Shown in pieces: positions 1 to 13,033 of a DNA stretch of 64,000 nucleotides. Under the pieces are notes generated by a model. The model was not told the origin of the DNA. It did no database searches and saw only the letters and a list, made by a program, of their open reading frames with translations. The translations under genes and the position numbers were made by a program. Numbering within the stretch: the first letter of the stretch is position 1; every line of letters starts with the position of its first letter. The stretch comes from Whalleya microplaca (taxonomy: Eukaryota; Ascomycota; Sordariomycetes; Xylariales; Xylariaceae), in the NCBI GenBank assembly GCA_022497155.1, contig MU385796.1:58187-122186 (forward strand), in the 5' to 3' direction.

Positions 1-973
1 ATTGCTATCCATATTGTGAAGGGTAGGTAGAGGCCAATTTATATATGTGAAGCCAGCGCATTGCTACCCGAAAGGGTCATTCATATCAAGACCAACAGAA
101 AGCCGTGCAATCGCGGTCGAGAACCTAGGGCTACTACATACTTAAGGCAGCCTACCTTAGATCCCAGGGTCACCTGCAGTGAACTGTCAGAACAGGTCCA
201 GAACCTGTTCGATGATCCGACAGATGATAGGTGGATGTTCAGGTATTCGCCAAGAAACCTTATCGTACAGCCACTTGCATACAGCACACTTACACCTCTT
301 CTGTCATTTCCAGGACTTCGAAGTATTTTTTTTTTTTTTTTCAGTACAACCTTGGAACTTGAAGTCACTATATAACCTGATGTAGCCCCATACAACACAT
401 GTGCATCTATTACATACCTGAACACCTTCTCTGGGCAATTTAGTACCTAGTGCTTGAGGCACCAAGGAGAGAGATTGGCGAACAAGAAGTTTATTTAAGC
501 CAATGAAGTTGATGATGGCGTCATATCGGAGTTGGTACTTACTTGTACATCTGTATAAGGATGTAATAAGTAGGTATCCATCTGTCTAGCCTTGCCACCG
601 CTGCTCTACTTATTATACATTCCTACCTAGGCACATAGGTACCTAGGTAGGTACTGCATACACATAGGTACATGCACCAGATAAGGATTGCATACCTAGG
701 TAGATAAGAAATGGCGGTCACCAGCGGCAGAACCCGTCGAACAGCACCAAAAAATTCCAATTGACTTTTTTTTTTATTGACCCTTGTGATGTACTAAGAG
801 ATACGTTCGTGCCCTGCATTTATTAATACTTAACTCACACTTCTCATGTTTTGCCTTTGAGCGGCTGAGATTATGAGGGAGGAAACAGCGGCATAATAAG
901 CAAAGAGACCCCAATTGTATATGCAACCATCGGGCCTGAAACCATCAGGTCTGGCCTTTGTCGCTCCTCTCAC
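1..973. other. Intergenic region with no supported gene
   Basis: No convincing coding sequence is seen. Short open frames on both strands have no recognisable protein character. The stretch has two poly-T runs (about 327-341 and 766-775) and, at about 604-705, a cluster of interleaved TACCTA/TAGGTA tetranucleotide steps forming small palindromes. The last few hundred bases are the presumptive promoter and 5' leader of the gene starting at 974. Confidence 0.6.
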
Positions 974-3423
974 ATGTCTGCTGCCCGCAGTTATGTGCGG
1001 TCTACCTTCACCTCTCCCCTCCTATATCGACGTGCCTATTCCTATGGCAAAGGTTCCAGGAATCATCTGATCCCCTCGAGTCCATTAGCCGAGAAGCTCT
1101 ACGCCACAGGGATATACGGTCGTACTACTTCAGGCTTACGAGCGCTGAAGAAGGAAGCGAGAGAAGCGAATAAATTGAAAGAAGTGAAAGAAGCGAAACC
1201 GAGAAGTACAAGGGTTAAGACTGCTACTGAAGAGACTGCCCCCAAGGTCAAGAGACCGCCAGGTAGACCTCGTAAGTCTCCTCCCAAGGATGGTGCTTCA
1301 GAAGAGGCTGCCCCTAAGGTCAAGAGACCGCCAGGTAGACCTCGTAAGTCTCCCAAGGATGGTGCTTTAGAAGAGACTGCCCCTAAGATCAAGAGACCGC
1401 GAGGTAGACCTCGTAAGTCTGCTCCCAAGGAGGCTGCTTCCGAAGAGGCTGCTCCCAAGGATGTTGCTTTCGAAGAGGCTGCTACCGAAGAGGCTGCTTT
1501 AGAAGAGGCTGCTCCCGAAGAGCCTGCTCCCAAGGATATTGCTTTAGAAGAGTCTGCTTTAGAAGAGGCTGCTCCCGAAGAGACTGCTTTAGAAGAGGCT
1601 GCTCCCGAAGAGGCTGCTCCCGAAGAGACTGCTTTAGAAGAGCCTGCTCCCGAAGAGCCTGCTCCCGAAGAGCCTGCTCCCGAAGAGCCTGCTCCCGAAG
1701 AGTCTGTTTTAGAAGAGACTACCCCTAAGGTCAAGAGATCGCGAAGGAGGCCTAGTTCTCTTCATACGGTCACAGGCGACAGGTCTAGAGTCAACATCGT
1801 TAGCGAAAACCTTTGTGGTGAGCACAGCCAGCACAAACACCACGTATGACATCATGCATGAATACTGACGGTTACGGAAAAGACGACATCATCTCCTACA
1901 TTGGCCCTACGCTTGACCGCCATAAAGGATGCGATATCATCGATATAAATCCCGGCGCCGGACTATGGAGTCAGAAGCTCCATGAGTACCTCCAACCGCG
2001 GTCCCATCTGCTGATGGAACCCGATGCCGATCTATACAAGCCATTCCTCGAGCCCCTTCTCGGGCGGCCCGGCACTACCCTCATCCCCGAGTCAGGCCTA
2101 ATTTGGCGAGATCTTATGTCCTTCCTGACGCCCGAAAACTTGCCTCATCAGGTCGTTTCTGATCCATCCCACTTGAGTCAGCGGAATGATACTCTCTTAG
2201 TCACCGCGAACTTAAGTTTTCATCCCAGGAAGAGGATGCGCAACTTTTCCTCCCTAGCAGCATTGATACTTCGTCAGTTTATCGATGCCATACGGAGCGG
2301 TAGTCTATTCCAACGCTACGGACTCGTCCGCATGCTGGTATGGGTGCCGCCGGACGACAAGACTGCTCTGCTTCCAAAGTGCATGCAGAAGAGGAGGCGT
2401 GCCGCGGTCGAGACTGAGCTCTACTGCGAATGGGTTCGGGAGGTGTGTGGCCGCCCTGGTGACGATTCCTCATGGTACATTCGTGAAGAAGCCCTCGATA
2501 AAAGCAGCAACCTCGCCGCATACCAGAGGATGCAAGCTGCCGGGCTAGAGATGCCCGCCGACAGGGAACCTCCAGCCTTGAAGGCCACCCGATCCGCGTC
2601 CATGGCAGGACAAATAAAAGCACCGGGGTCTGTACAGCCGTCATTCAAAAAGCCCTACCATGAAATGCTGGGCAAGTTGGCAGATAAAAGTTTAGTCAAA
2701 GGCTCCAGCAACTACAAGGCTATGCAGGAGCTTCAATGGAGGTCAAACTGGGAGGATAGAAAGTATCAGTGGATGCACAGCCTGATCGAAGAGTACGGCG
2801 CTATCACTGCGCTTTACAAGTCGGGAAATGCGTCCCCGAAGGAGATCGAGGCGTCGGAAGCACGATGGAACGAGAATCTAGATGCCAAGGCCCAGGGGTT
2901 TGTGGAGGAGTTTATCACGTATAAGGACAACCTCCACTGCTACCGGCAGGATCCGCCGCTGCTTCACTGGGATCGACGGGAATACGAGCCGATGGTGGTG
3001 CAGCCCCAAGAATTCTTCCCTAGTGTGGAGTGCAGCCTCCTAGATATCCAGCCCAAGGAGGTCCACCCTCTGATGCGGGAGAGTGGCGCGAACTCCAACC
3101 GCGCCGGCGACGATTTCGGGCTTATCATGTCAGCCGCGATGGCGCAGGGCACCGCGCCGATGGAGCACGTCCTGAACATGGTCACGCCCGGTGCCGCCGA
3201 CTATATCCTACCGCGATGGACAAGCGCCAGAGATCCGGACCGAGGAGGCGTCGTTGTCAAATCGCGCTATACGAAGCTAACTCCGAGGTTGCTGAACGCG
3301 CGACAGTGGGAGGAACTTTTAGAGCTCTGGGCGCAGTGGCCTTTCAAGCCCCAGTTTCACGAGCTCGTTGGCCGGATCCTTGGCCATTCTCTGCACGACG
3401 AAACGGAGGAACGAGACGCGTAG
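974..3423 (+). CDS. Mitochondrial transcription factor B / rRNA adenine dimethylase-like protein (Mtf1-type) with AT-hook and acidic-repeat N-terminus
   Basis: Two exons, 974-1817 and 1883-3423, joined by a 65-bp intron with donor GTGAGC, branch CTGAC and acceptor AAG. The phase is exact and gives a 794-residue protein. Residues 1-25 are basic and hydroxylated like a mitochondrial presequence. Three AT-hook cores (R-P-x-G-R-P-R-K) lie near residues 94-102, 118-126 and 141-149. Residues about 155-250 are an acidic Glu/Ala/Pro repeat, followed by a basic patch. The second exon opens with the family's conserved start and a SAM-binding motif (DIIDINPGAGLW), then a PRSHLLMEPD block, as in fungal relatives of Mtf1/KsgA-type dimethylases. 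By family knowledge such proteins assist mitochondrial RNA polymerase at promoters, and many have lost methyltransferase activity. The AT-hooks suggest direct DNA binding (inference). Without the intron the two exons look like separate genes, but the domain order supports one. Confidence 0.8.
1235..1734 (+). repeat. Coding minisatellite: AT-hook units followed by a GAAGAGnCTGCT repeat
   Basis: Within exon 1 of the Mtf1-like gene. Three near-identical copies of about 66 bp encode lysine-rich AT-hook segments (about 1235-1430). They are followed by an array of 15-bp steps built on GAAGAGNCTGCTCCC/TTA encoding E-E-x-A-P/L up to about 1720. The period is a multiple of three, so copy-number change would preserve the frame. 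The array also creates a long open frame on the opposite strand, which is only a shadow. Confidence 0.8.
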
Positions 3424-6400
3424 AGTTCACCCTCGTAGGTCTTGTTAAGCGATCGCCTCTCACCGCGTATTCATGGCTACTTAGGTAGATGAAACTACTG
3501 ATTAGCGGTAGTCGAACTACTGCACTCGTATAGTTCTTGTTCTAACTTTGAATATGCCACTGATTCCTTCGTCTCGATTACAGTAGGCTTTCAACGACAC
3601 GGTGGCGCCACAGGTCGTGCTGACGCCAGCTGACAACCTGGAGTCATCCCGTCCTTTTGATACCAAGGTCCCTGACTCCCCATAGTGTGAGCGCGCGACA
3701 GCTAGGTTTCGATATGAGGGGTTGTTTCTCTATAGCCCTCCTAGTAGTGTATCTAATCGCACCGTAGCTTGCTACCTATATCTGTACATACATTCATACA
3801 AGGTCCGTATTGTACTGCATACTACTACTGCGTACTACTCGCAATACCCCTTTATGGTAGGATTGATACCCTGCCTGCCTGGTTCACGGCGCTAGACTGG
3901 AAGCACTTATTTTCAGAGGCACCTCTAAAAGCTCATCTAGATTTGGCATAGTCGGGGGAAGATATGGGGGTGTAATTTCAGTGCCTGGCACGGAGTATTG
4001 ACTTTGTACGGACTGCAGTAACCTACAGATTACATATATAATCGAAATGATGGCTTGTGTCGATCTGTTGTCCGCCCTTTTACTAGTAGATGATAGATCT
4101 ACTAGATTTGGTTATTTCGCAGCTCAACTCCGTGGAGCAGCCTTCTTTTATTTAAAAATTTCTGCATCTCGGATAGGATGACGGAAACCTTGCATGGCCA
4201 CGAGCACGCTACGTACTAGTACTAGTACTAGTACTAGTGTATGTACTGCGTAGCGCGCTGCCGTGTGCGCAGATCTATCTGTGGCGGGACGGGCGGGATT
4301 GGCGGGATTCGGCCAGGACGGCCGTTGTCGGTAATTGATGGGAAGGATCCCTTTCGGGATGGAGTCGGCTGCTACAACGGTGTGAGAGGCTTTCACGGTT
4401 TCAGCAACCGAATCCCACTTGTATAATTGCAATCATCAATGTACATACGGATTACGTGGTAGGATGCTTGTGGACCGTGATGGGCGGGAACGCGGGATGA
4501 CGAGCAAGGGTATAAGTATTCCGTAATGATGGTGGATGGTGAACGGCATCACTGCATATAAGATCTGCCACTCTATCTGCTGCTACCACTGCGTACGAAG
4601 TATGTATTTGACATAATAGTATGTACGCGATGTGCGTTTATTGCGTTCCAGGCTGGTGTCATCAGTGTGATACATACGCCTTCATTAATTCAAAAACGCT
4701 TCTAGAATATCGCCGATAGGCGCCTTATTACACCTGCATACTGTCGTATGTAAGAAAACATACATGCTTCTTAGGTAGCTGCCTGTTATTCAAAGCGCCC
4801 ATTACTTACTGCCCACACGTACTGGTATTCGCTTTCTGATGAGCTTCTACATATGTTTCCCTGAAGCATTCGTGTGGTCTCATCTCGTATATACAAGTCG
4901 TATGTTACGTGGTCGTCGACTGCACTTGAGCGTGATGGTTGTCAACCCCCACTTCTGGACCTCATGGAATGAATGGTAGAGGCGATTCTCACTGCAAATC
5001 TATGTATTTATATGGTTGGTATCTGTCGCCCTCCTTACCTATTGCGTACATACATACCTACCTACTTGGGCGTGGATGACATGGGCTGTCTGATCCAGGA
5101 TGTGTTCAGCTCTGACGCTTACCTATAATAAGCCGTGTACTTGTAGTGTCCTTCATATGTAATAATAGCAATACCGTGTACATCAGCGGCAAAGATTATA
5201 CTATGTATAGCATCTTACCACGTATATGTGTAGAAAGTTATAATGTATGTACGATGCATGCTCGGCAGAAGCGCTGGCCAAGCATGTCAAGACTAATACA
5301 CTGCGTACATAACGTACCCTGGCAGCCCTGGTGCGGGCGCCGGCCTACTTGATTGTATATACATACGTACAGAATGCTGGCATTCTTCTCGGCGTAATAC
5401 TGAACGAAGTCGCATCGAAAGTATTGACCTCGGCTACTGGGTAAAACAGCATCTCGGAAGCTGAGGGCATTTTCTGCAGATTTGCCATTTTCCATTTCAG
5501 GAAAAGATGATGGATGCGTGCCTGTTGTCATGTTTCGGATTTTGAGTTAGAGTTTGTGGAGAGAGAGAGAGAGAGACAGGGTTCAGCCTTGTTGTATATC
5601 CCGTCCCTGTCTCTGTCTTTGTCTCTGTCTCTGTCTCTGTCTCTGAAAGGTGAGAAAAGGGGTTGGCGGTTGGTTGGCCGTTGAAAAGAAAGAAAAGAAA
5701 AAAAAACCTACATATGTGTAGGTATGCCACTTTCAACTGTACATGCCTTCTTTTTTATTTATTACTTGTAACCTAGCAGCCTAGCGCCTATTCAAGCTGT
5801 GCCTTATTAGTATCCATGTACCTGGCGCCAACATGACACGATACCTACATATCGTTTAGTGGGGTAGACATTGGCATAAACACTGTGTAGCCCCTGTAAC
5901 CAAGATTGTCCAATGGCCCTGCTAGTCCTCTTGCGTACCTACGCAATAGGTACGGAATACCTACACATATTAATACTGTTACAATCTGTAATATGCCTTA
6001 GTTGAGGTAGTTGAGGTAGTTGAGGTAGCTGAGGTAGGAAGTTATTATCTATGTACTTAAGGTAGACTAAAATCTGTATGTGTATACATACAGTGTCGAT
6101 TAGAAGAATTAGCTGAACAAGATGACATGTTACAGCCAACGTCGCTGCCAGGAACGGGCCTTGGACAGGTATTGCCTCATGCAGTTAGTGGTTCGTTACA
6201 TTAGAACTGTGGCTGTGGGAAACGGAAACGGAAACGGAAACAGTTGGAAACAGAAAAGCAACCAACATTATAACATAATAAGACAGTGGACATAACAGTG
6301 AAGATAACGGTGCAAAAAAGCAGTGAACACATCAATTGAACCAACCAACTCGACGTGAATAACATTGACCTTGTAACTGACCTTGTAACTGACCTTGTAA

Positions 6401-7670
6401 CTGACCTTGTAACCGACCTTGTGACATTGACCTTTGACCTTAATAATAAACCTCGACCTCGTTCACTCGCTCACTTCCTCATTGACTGCTTACTTCAATT
6501 ACTTACTCATCCCCTTCCTGCCTCTCTCCTTCTCCTTTCCATCATCCGTCCATTATTTCTTTTTTTTTTTTATCTACATACATACGTACTCGTAGGAGGT
6601 ATCATCAATCGCACTCTCTACCAATTCAGTTCTGTCTGTCTGTCTGTCTGTCTATCCGTCTGCATATGTCGCATTTGCATTGTCTTTGCATTCTGCATTT
6701 GCATTTACATTTACATTGCCTGCATTGTTGTATCACCTGTCAGTCCGTCATCCAGCAGCAGCAAATCACCCTAATTTAATTAACACGCAATCATAATCGG
6801 ATACCCACGCTACCCACGATATCCACGATACCCAAATACCTACCAACCAACCAATTCAAGCAATTCAAGCGTTCATCAAGCATTCAAGCATTCAAGCATT
6901 CAAACACCCTGGCACCCGACTACATATAGTACACAGTAGTCACCCAAGCCCCCGGGGACCACCAACACCAACACCCTGAACCTATTAAAAAACCTATTAA
7001 CAAAAAGAACCCCCCCTTCCCCTTGCGCTTCCCCTCCCCTCCCCTCCCCTCCTCCATCGAAATTTTTTAATTGATCTCTCTCCCTCGCCTCGCCTCGTCT
7101 CCGCCTCGCCCCGTCTAATCGTTTACAATCTCGCGATACCAAAATCGAAAATCCGCTTTTCTTGGCGCAACTCCATTCGATTGCAGCCACCACTCACCAC
7201 TACTCCGTACCCCTACCAGCATTTCCATAATTTCGTTCTCTTGTCCCTGCTTCTGATTCTTTTCCCGTCTCCCTGGACTCTGGACTCTGGACTCTGGACT
7301 CGAGACTCTAGACTCTTATCCTTCCTTGACGACAACGTGTATATCTGATGTCATCGAACCCGTGGCACCTTGGGACCTCGACTGCAAAGTCCAACCGTTC
7401 AATCGTTCGATAAGCAGCACATCTTGGCTTCCATCAATCAATCAATCAATCCCGACTGTTGTTGGACTTGTTGACAACACCAGACGCTTGAAAGTTTGAG
7501 TTTGGAGCCCCGAAACCTTCCGTCATCCCATCTGACCTCGGGCTCTCGGTTGGGACGTCAACTCTAAAATAAGAAAAAAATAAATAAAATAAACAAAAAA
7601 AGGAGAGACCAGACAAACTTTAGCAAACGGACGTGCTGGCGTCGTCCAAGCGTGGCCGCCGTCTCTCGCC
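3424..7670. other. Long intergenic region rich in simple repeats; 5' leader of the GT90 gene at its right end
   Basis: No gene is supported over 4.2 kb. The stretch is dense in microsatellites: ACTAGT units (4211-4238), GA (5558-5576), TCTCTG/TCTGTC (5605-5645), TTGAGGTAG (6001-6037), GGAAAC (6218-6250), CTTGTAACTGAC (6369-6423), GTCT (6634-6653), GGACTCT (7273-7300) and CAAT (about 7434-7450). From about 6450 to 7600 the + strand is strongly pyrimidine-rich (CCTCCC, TCTCTC), as in many promoters and 5' UTRs of highly transcribed filamentous-fungal genes. This end probably regulates the glycosyltransferase at 7671 (inference). Confidence 0.6.
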
Positions 7671-9749
7671 ATGCGCTCGCCGGCTTTCCCCCCGAGACGA
7701 CCGTCCCATCTCGTGCGGTACATCTTCCCGGCCATCCTCCTCCTGTCCCTCTTCTACTACATCTCCCACCGCCCTGCTGCCGAAGGCCAGGTCCCCAACA
7801 CCTACTTGTCGCCCGGCCATGGCTTTTCTTCCACCCCCGACACCCATAAGACGCCCGAGCAGCCGGTGAAGGGTTCGCCCCCCAACCAGAAACCCGTCCA
7901 AGCCGACGAAGGCGGTAGCGACGGAAGACCCCTTCACGATTCGAAGCCGGTCGAGTCGAAGCCGGACGAGTCAAAACCGAACCCGAACCCGAAACCAGAC
8001 GCCACCAAACCCAAATCTCACCCCATCGACGAGCTTATCCAAGGCGCAGAGAAGACGTTCGATGCTCTGCTCGATAAACGGGCGAATACCCTAGACGAAG
8101 CTGCTGCGGCTTACCGCGCGCGACGCGGTCGCCACCCGCCGCCCGGCTTCAAGGCGTGGTACGAGTTCGCCAAGAAACACGACGCCGTCCTGGTCGAGGA
8201 CTTCTTCGACCAGATCTACCACGATCTGAACCCCTTCTGGGGTGTCGACCCCAAATTCATCCGCGACGAGGCCGCCAACTATGAAATGACCATTAGCATT
8301 CGCAGCGGCAACGCCAGCGCCGAGAGCGACTGGTTCTGGACCCAGATCTGGCTCAAGATGATCAAGACCATCGAACACCTGCTGCCCGACATGGACATCG
8401 CCCTCAACGCCATGGATGAGCCTCGCCTCGTCGTCCCCTGGGAGGACATCGACGGCTACATGAAGAAGGAGAGGAAGAGCCGCGCCCTCGCTCCCATCAA
8501 AAGCGTCGTGTCGGATTTCCAGACTCTGCCGGCCCCGGTCAAGGACGAAGAACTCGTGAAGGCGTATGCCAAGAAGAAGGACTGGGAAGATACTAGTAGG
8601 ACTACTACCGCCGCCACTTCGCGCGCGCTTCTGGGCTAACTTTTGGACACAGATCCGTACTGGCTGATCGCCCGACGAGGATGCGCACCCGAGAGCCCGG
8701 CGCGCAGGACGCCCCCCGCCAAGTCCTTGGAGGGCAGGCCCAATTTCGCTCCGTCTTGGGCTACGCCGCACCAGTACCAAGGCTACGTCAAGAACTCGAC
8801 GCTGTCGTCCGAGTTCTGCCACCAGCCAGACCTGCAGGGGCTAGAAGGCATTTTCATCCGCCCTCTGACGACGTCGGCGAGCAAGGTGCTCTTCCCCATG
8901 TTCGGAGGCAGCAAGCTCGCTACGAACAACGAGATCCTGCTTCCCGCGCCCATGTACTGGAACGAGGAGGAGCGTTTCACCGGTGGCGACGAACACGGGC
9001 CGCCATGGGCCGACAAGATCAACTCGCTGATCTGGCGTGGCGTGGCTACGGGTGGTCGCAACAACGAGTCCAACTGGAAGGGCTTCCAGCGCCACCGGTT
9101 CGTCGCCATGAATAATGCGACCAAGATCTCGGAGGCCGAGCACGGGACGCTTCCGCCCATCAACTTTGAGCTGCCGAGTTCGACGTACGACATCGCGGCG
9201 CAAAAGGATCGACGTCTCGGCAAGTGGGTTGACCAGTGGTCCGATGTTGGGTTCACCGATCTCTTCTGCGACCCCGAGGTGGAGCCGAAGGAGGACGGTG
9301 GACTGTGCATCTACACGAACGAGGAATACGAGGTGCTCCTGATGCAGTCTCTTTCCGTCCAGTTCATGTTCAAGTACTTGCCCGATGTCGACGGCAACTC
9401 CTTCTCCGGCCGGTACCTCGGCTTCCTGCGAAGTACGAGTCTACCCATCAAGAGCACGCTGTGGCGCGAGTGGCACGACACCCGCCTGATCGCCTGGAAA
9501 CACTTCGTGCCGATGGACAACCGCTTCAACGATTATTTCGGCATCATGGAGTATTTCCTCGGCTACAACGATAGCGTACCCGGCCACGACGCCGAGGCGG
9601 AGAAGATCGCGACGGACGGTAAGGCCTGGGCCGAGAAGGTGCTCAGAAAAGAAGACATGCAGATCTACGTCCTGCGATTGTTGCTCGAGTATGCGCGCCT
9701 CGCCGACGATCGGAGGGACAAGCTTGGTTGGGTAGATGACCTGTTATGA
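7671..9749 (+). CDS. Glycosyltransferase family 90 (CAP10-like) type II membrane protein
   Basis: Two exons, 7671-8595 and 8653-9749, with a 57-bp intron (donor GTAGGA, branch GCTAAC, acceptor CACAG). The phase is exact, giving 673 residues. A short basic N-terminus is followed by one membrane anchor (about residues 17-34), a Pro/Lys/Ser-rich stem to about residue 120, then a lumenal catalytic domain. The block W-R-G-V-A-T-G-G-R followed by N-W-K-G-F-Q-R-H-R-F, and later W-x-D-V-G-F-T-D-L and a KYLPDVDGNSFSGRYLGFL segment, are hallmarks of GT90 enzymes related to cryptococcal Cap10. By family knowledge these act in the Golgi or ER on cell-surface glycans, and xylosyltransferase activity is known for some members. 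The substrate here cannot be read from sequence. The ATG is the first in frame, and the anchor follows at once. Confidence 0.88.
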
Positions 9750-12700
9750 AGATCATGAATGAAGCAAGAGGCGAGCGGACGTTTTCGGAAGTCAAGTTGC
9801 GTTGACTTGGCTCATATATCATTTACATACCCCGGGACGAGACGAGACGACGACAGAGGGACCGTTGTTACGTTATGTATAACATCGCTGCTGGATGGGT
9901 GTATCATATGTGAGGTACGGCGTTCGGTGGCTGGATTAAGTGTAGGACATAGGCAGGACCGGCTGGCATCGGGGTGTAAGAGCAGATGGAGGTGCTCGAC
10001 GAATGGCGGATGTGGCCATCGATCCGGCGGCAACTGGCGTTGGGCGTATTGGTTTCGACACCGTTGGGATTCGCTATCGGCGGCAACAGCGCGACGTGGC
10101 CAGCCTGTGCTCCCCTTCGAGTGGGAATTACCCTAGAAGTGCCTTAGAGGCGAAGACGACAGGAACATGAATGTGAATAGCGTTAGGTATGGTTTTTGAT
10201 ATCGCTATCAAGAAAATCAAAAAAACGATATACCGCCAACCGTTCAGAGTTTCCCGTGCTCCTCTTCGAACAGTCAGTCTAATTCGATGTGTGGTGGTCG
10301 AAGCGAGGAACCCGGACTTTGAGCTGTCACCTCGACTTGTGTGTGAGGACTTGATAGGATTAGGTTGAGCACAGAAGGGGAGGGGAATACATAGGAACCG
10401 AAATTTTGGATGCCTAATTTGCTGGTCTGGTGAGTGCGGTTTCGACCCACATGTATATTTCACTAGACTCCCTAAATGGGGATAGCTATGGAGGTGGTTA
10501 TCCATCTGCTCGGAATATTCCTCGAGACCCATTCAATTGATGGAGGCAGAGACGATGGCGAACAAGAAAAGGAAAAGGATTGCCCTCTCTCCTCTTTGCT
10601 CCCGGGCGTATGATACCTCTGTTCTCTTTCTTGGTTCATGTTTCGACAACAGCCTGGGTTGTATATAAACTAGATAAGATATCAAAGACTTGACTACGAG
10701 GATACAGCTTCAACTTATTGACTTCCGTACATGTCCCCAACCCGTGAATGATGAGTCAGGGAGAGTGAGAGTTAGAGAAGAGGGCAGAAATGTGTTCATC
10801 ATCTACGTACGGTAAGTGCCCCGTTGAAGGATCTAATAAGGATTCATATGAGAGGGTCGTGTATGAGAGTTTCGGCCTTGGGGCCCTACCTAAGCGGCAA
10901 CTTCCGACTCATACATAGCGGACTATCCTATTCCACACGTCTTCTATCATCTATAGTCTACCTATACCCTGTACAGCATATCTATAAGTCCACTTGGTTG
11001 ATCCCCTAGAGGGTTGGCAATTTCGCGAAGAGGAAGAACGATGGATATCTTTGGTCGTTCGCAGGTGTGTTGGTGATATGTTGTTGTTGTCAAATACTTA
11101 TGATACCTACCTTCATATGATCACCAGCTAGATACACAAAAGGAGAACCTTACAGTGACTGTGGTATTATTGCTGGTCATATAAGAATGCTGTTATGCGT
11201 CATGGTTGCCGAGCTTTGGTCTCTTGGGCAGACTCGCACTTGGTGGTGGCGATGGTACACTGGGTATAGTTGATGATCACAAAGAGTTCGCATTTGGTCA
11301 TCCAGGCCAAAGCCCCGTCCTTACTTATCTCAGTCAACTGTGCTATTGTTGTTCTCTAACCCATATACATATCCTGACATGTGTTATACATTTTTTCCAA
11401 CGGGGTGGTTATACGCTACATGCATTGAGGAAGTAGCCATCTCCATCAAAGAAATGATTGACTTGTCCGATGGACGAGCAGATACGAGGACACTTCCCTG
11501 AAGAAACCAAACCTCAGGGACTGGCTTTCTATTCCCCTCTGATATTGATGTTGTTGTCGTTGTTTTTGTTGGGATTCCTGTTAAGATGAGGGACTATAAC
11601 TGATATCTAAATTAAGATAGCCTGGTTGCTGTCCAGATAATATCTATATAGTCCAGGGCTATCCTGAGCATGTCCGTATTCTCAAGGTGTATCACTTTCG
11701 ATGATGGAACTAGGTAGTCCGAGTGAACTGATTTTACTATCTGGAGAATATACATATGCGGAGATGAGGGACATTCGATTCTCCAGTGTGCTAGTCAGCG
11801 TCAATTAAGTCAGACACAGGTCGTTGTTATATAGGGGGGAGCATATGAATGCGATCTGTTAATAACATACGGAAGGTATATTGAAAAAATGTGGTTACGA
11901 TATAATCGATAAGGTATAACGTAACTATATGTAGTTGGAACAAGGTTGTAATCAACTCAACTGAGACCTCATATTGAATTACACCAGGGCTAGCACGTAG
12001 CACTCTATTATACGTGTCCTCCTACACGGTGCATATAGTCATCTTCTATTCACGAGAGGCTCTCGATAAATTGAATTGATTACAGCTCTGAGTTGTGAGT
12101 AAGATGTAAGGCATGATAGCTATACCTATAATCATGTTATGTCAGGACCTAGGGCTAACTTTTTGTCATAATATAGGATAGCCATGATGGGTATGCTGAT
12201 GAGACTTTGAGACGAAAGTTCATGGGAAGGCTGAATAGGGGTTTGCGTTTGTCTGAGTATATTGACTGAGTTGGTTATATATACTATTAGTTGAAACTAA
12301 AAAACCGAGTAAACACGTGAAGGAATCTCAATGCACTTCAGTAGATTAGATGTTTAAGGTTAATCTTGCCAAGAGACTAACCTGGGACTATCAAGGACAT
12401 TAGATGTTCCGCTAGTAATACTCTCGGCATGTAAAATGGTTTTCACTAGGTACATACATACATACATCATTCGAATATGGACCAATGAGTTTGTGAAGTT
12501 TGGACACTGATTCACCTCAGGTGAGCTATGCTGTTACGGTAATTGTAAAAACTAGCTTGGCTCTAACCATAAAGCCACTTGCACTTCGTGTTCCCGATCG
12601 AAATCAGGATGATATCTACTATGACGCAGTGGCGCAATGAAACAAGCTCACTGTCATGTTAGCTCGGTGACCCTTGTCCCAAGCTAGCAACCAGTAACAA

Positions 12701-13033
12701 ATCCAGGTCTTGCAAGGTTTGTACTACGCGGAACAAGTAGAAGCAAGTTTGGCCAAACTCGGGCAAGGGCGTCTTTCAAATAGTGAGATCAAGATAAATG
12801 GTTACAAGCAGCTACGTACGTTCTTTTATTGTGGACGTCATACCACATGCCACACAGACTGGATGCGGGCAGCTTTGTCAAGCACCCTAAGGAACGGAGT
12901 GTGGCATATAAATGGGCAAACTCCCACACGATACACTGGGAATTGATCTTCAATCCTCACATCTGTCAATTAAAACTCATATCATAAAACAACATCAAAA
13001 TTACTCGAGGTTGACCGCTTAGATATATTCACA
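9750..13033. other. Intergenic region, no supported gene
   Basis: This is the 3' flank of the GT90 gene, then about 3 kb of moderately AT-rich DNA. Open frames of 60-134 codons occur on both strands, but none shows domains, a plausible exon structure or coding-like composition. I see no mobile-element ends. The final 100 bases (CATCAAAATTACTCGAGG... to the ATG at 13034) are the likely 5' leader of the small protein gene. Confidence 0.5.

Noticed and set aside
1099..1734. 211-codon minus-strand open frame, Ser/Ala/Gly-rich
   Set aside because: It is the antisense shadow of the in-frame tandem repeat in the Mtf1-like exon and has no independent features.
8091..8822. 243-codon minus-strand frame across the GT90 gene
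   Set aside because: Antisense shadow of a GC-rich coding exon. The + strand carries the family motifs.
12600..12700. Short tRNA-like words (GCAGTGGCGCAATG)
   Set aside because: Only a D-arm-like fragment. No acceptor stem, anticodon arm or T-arm can be paired around it.
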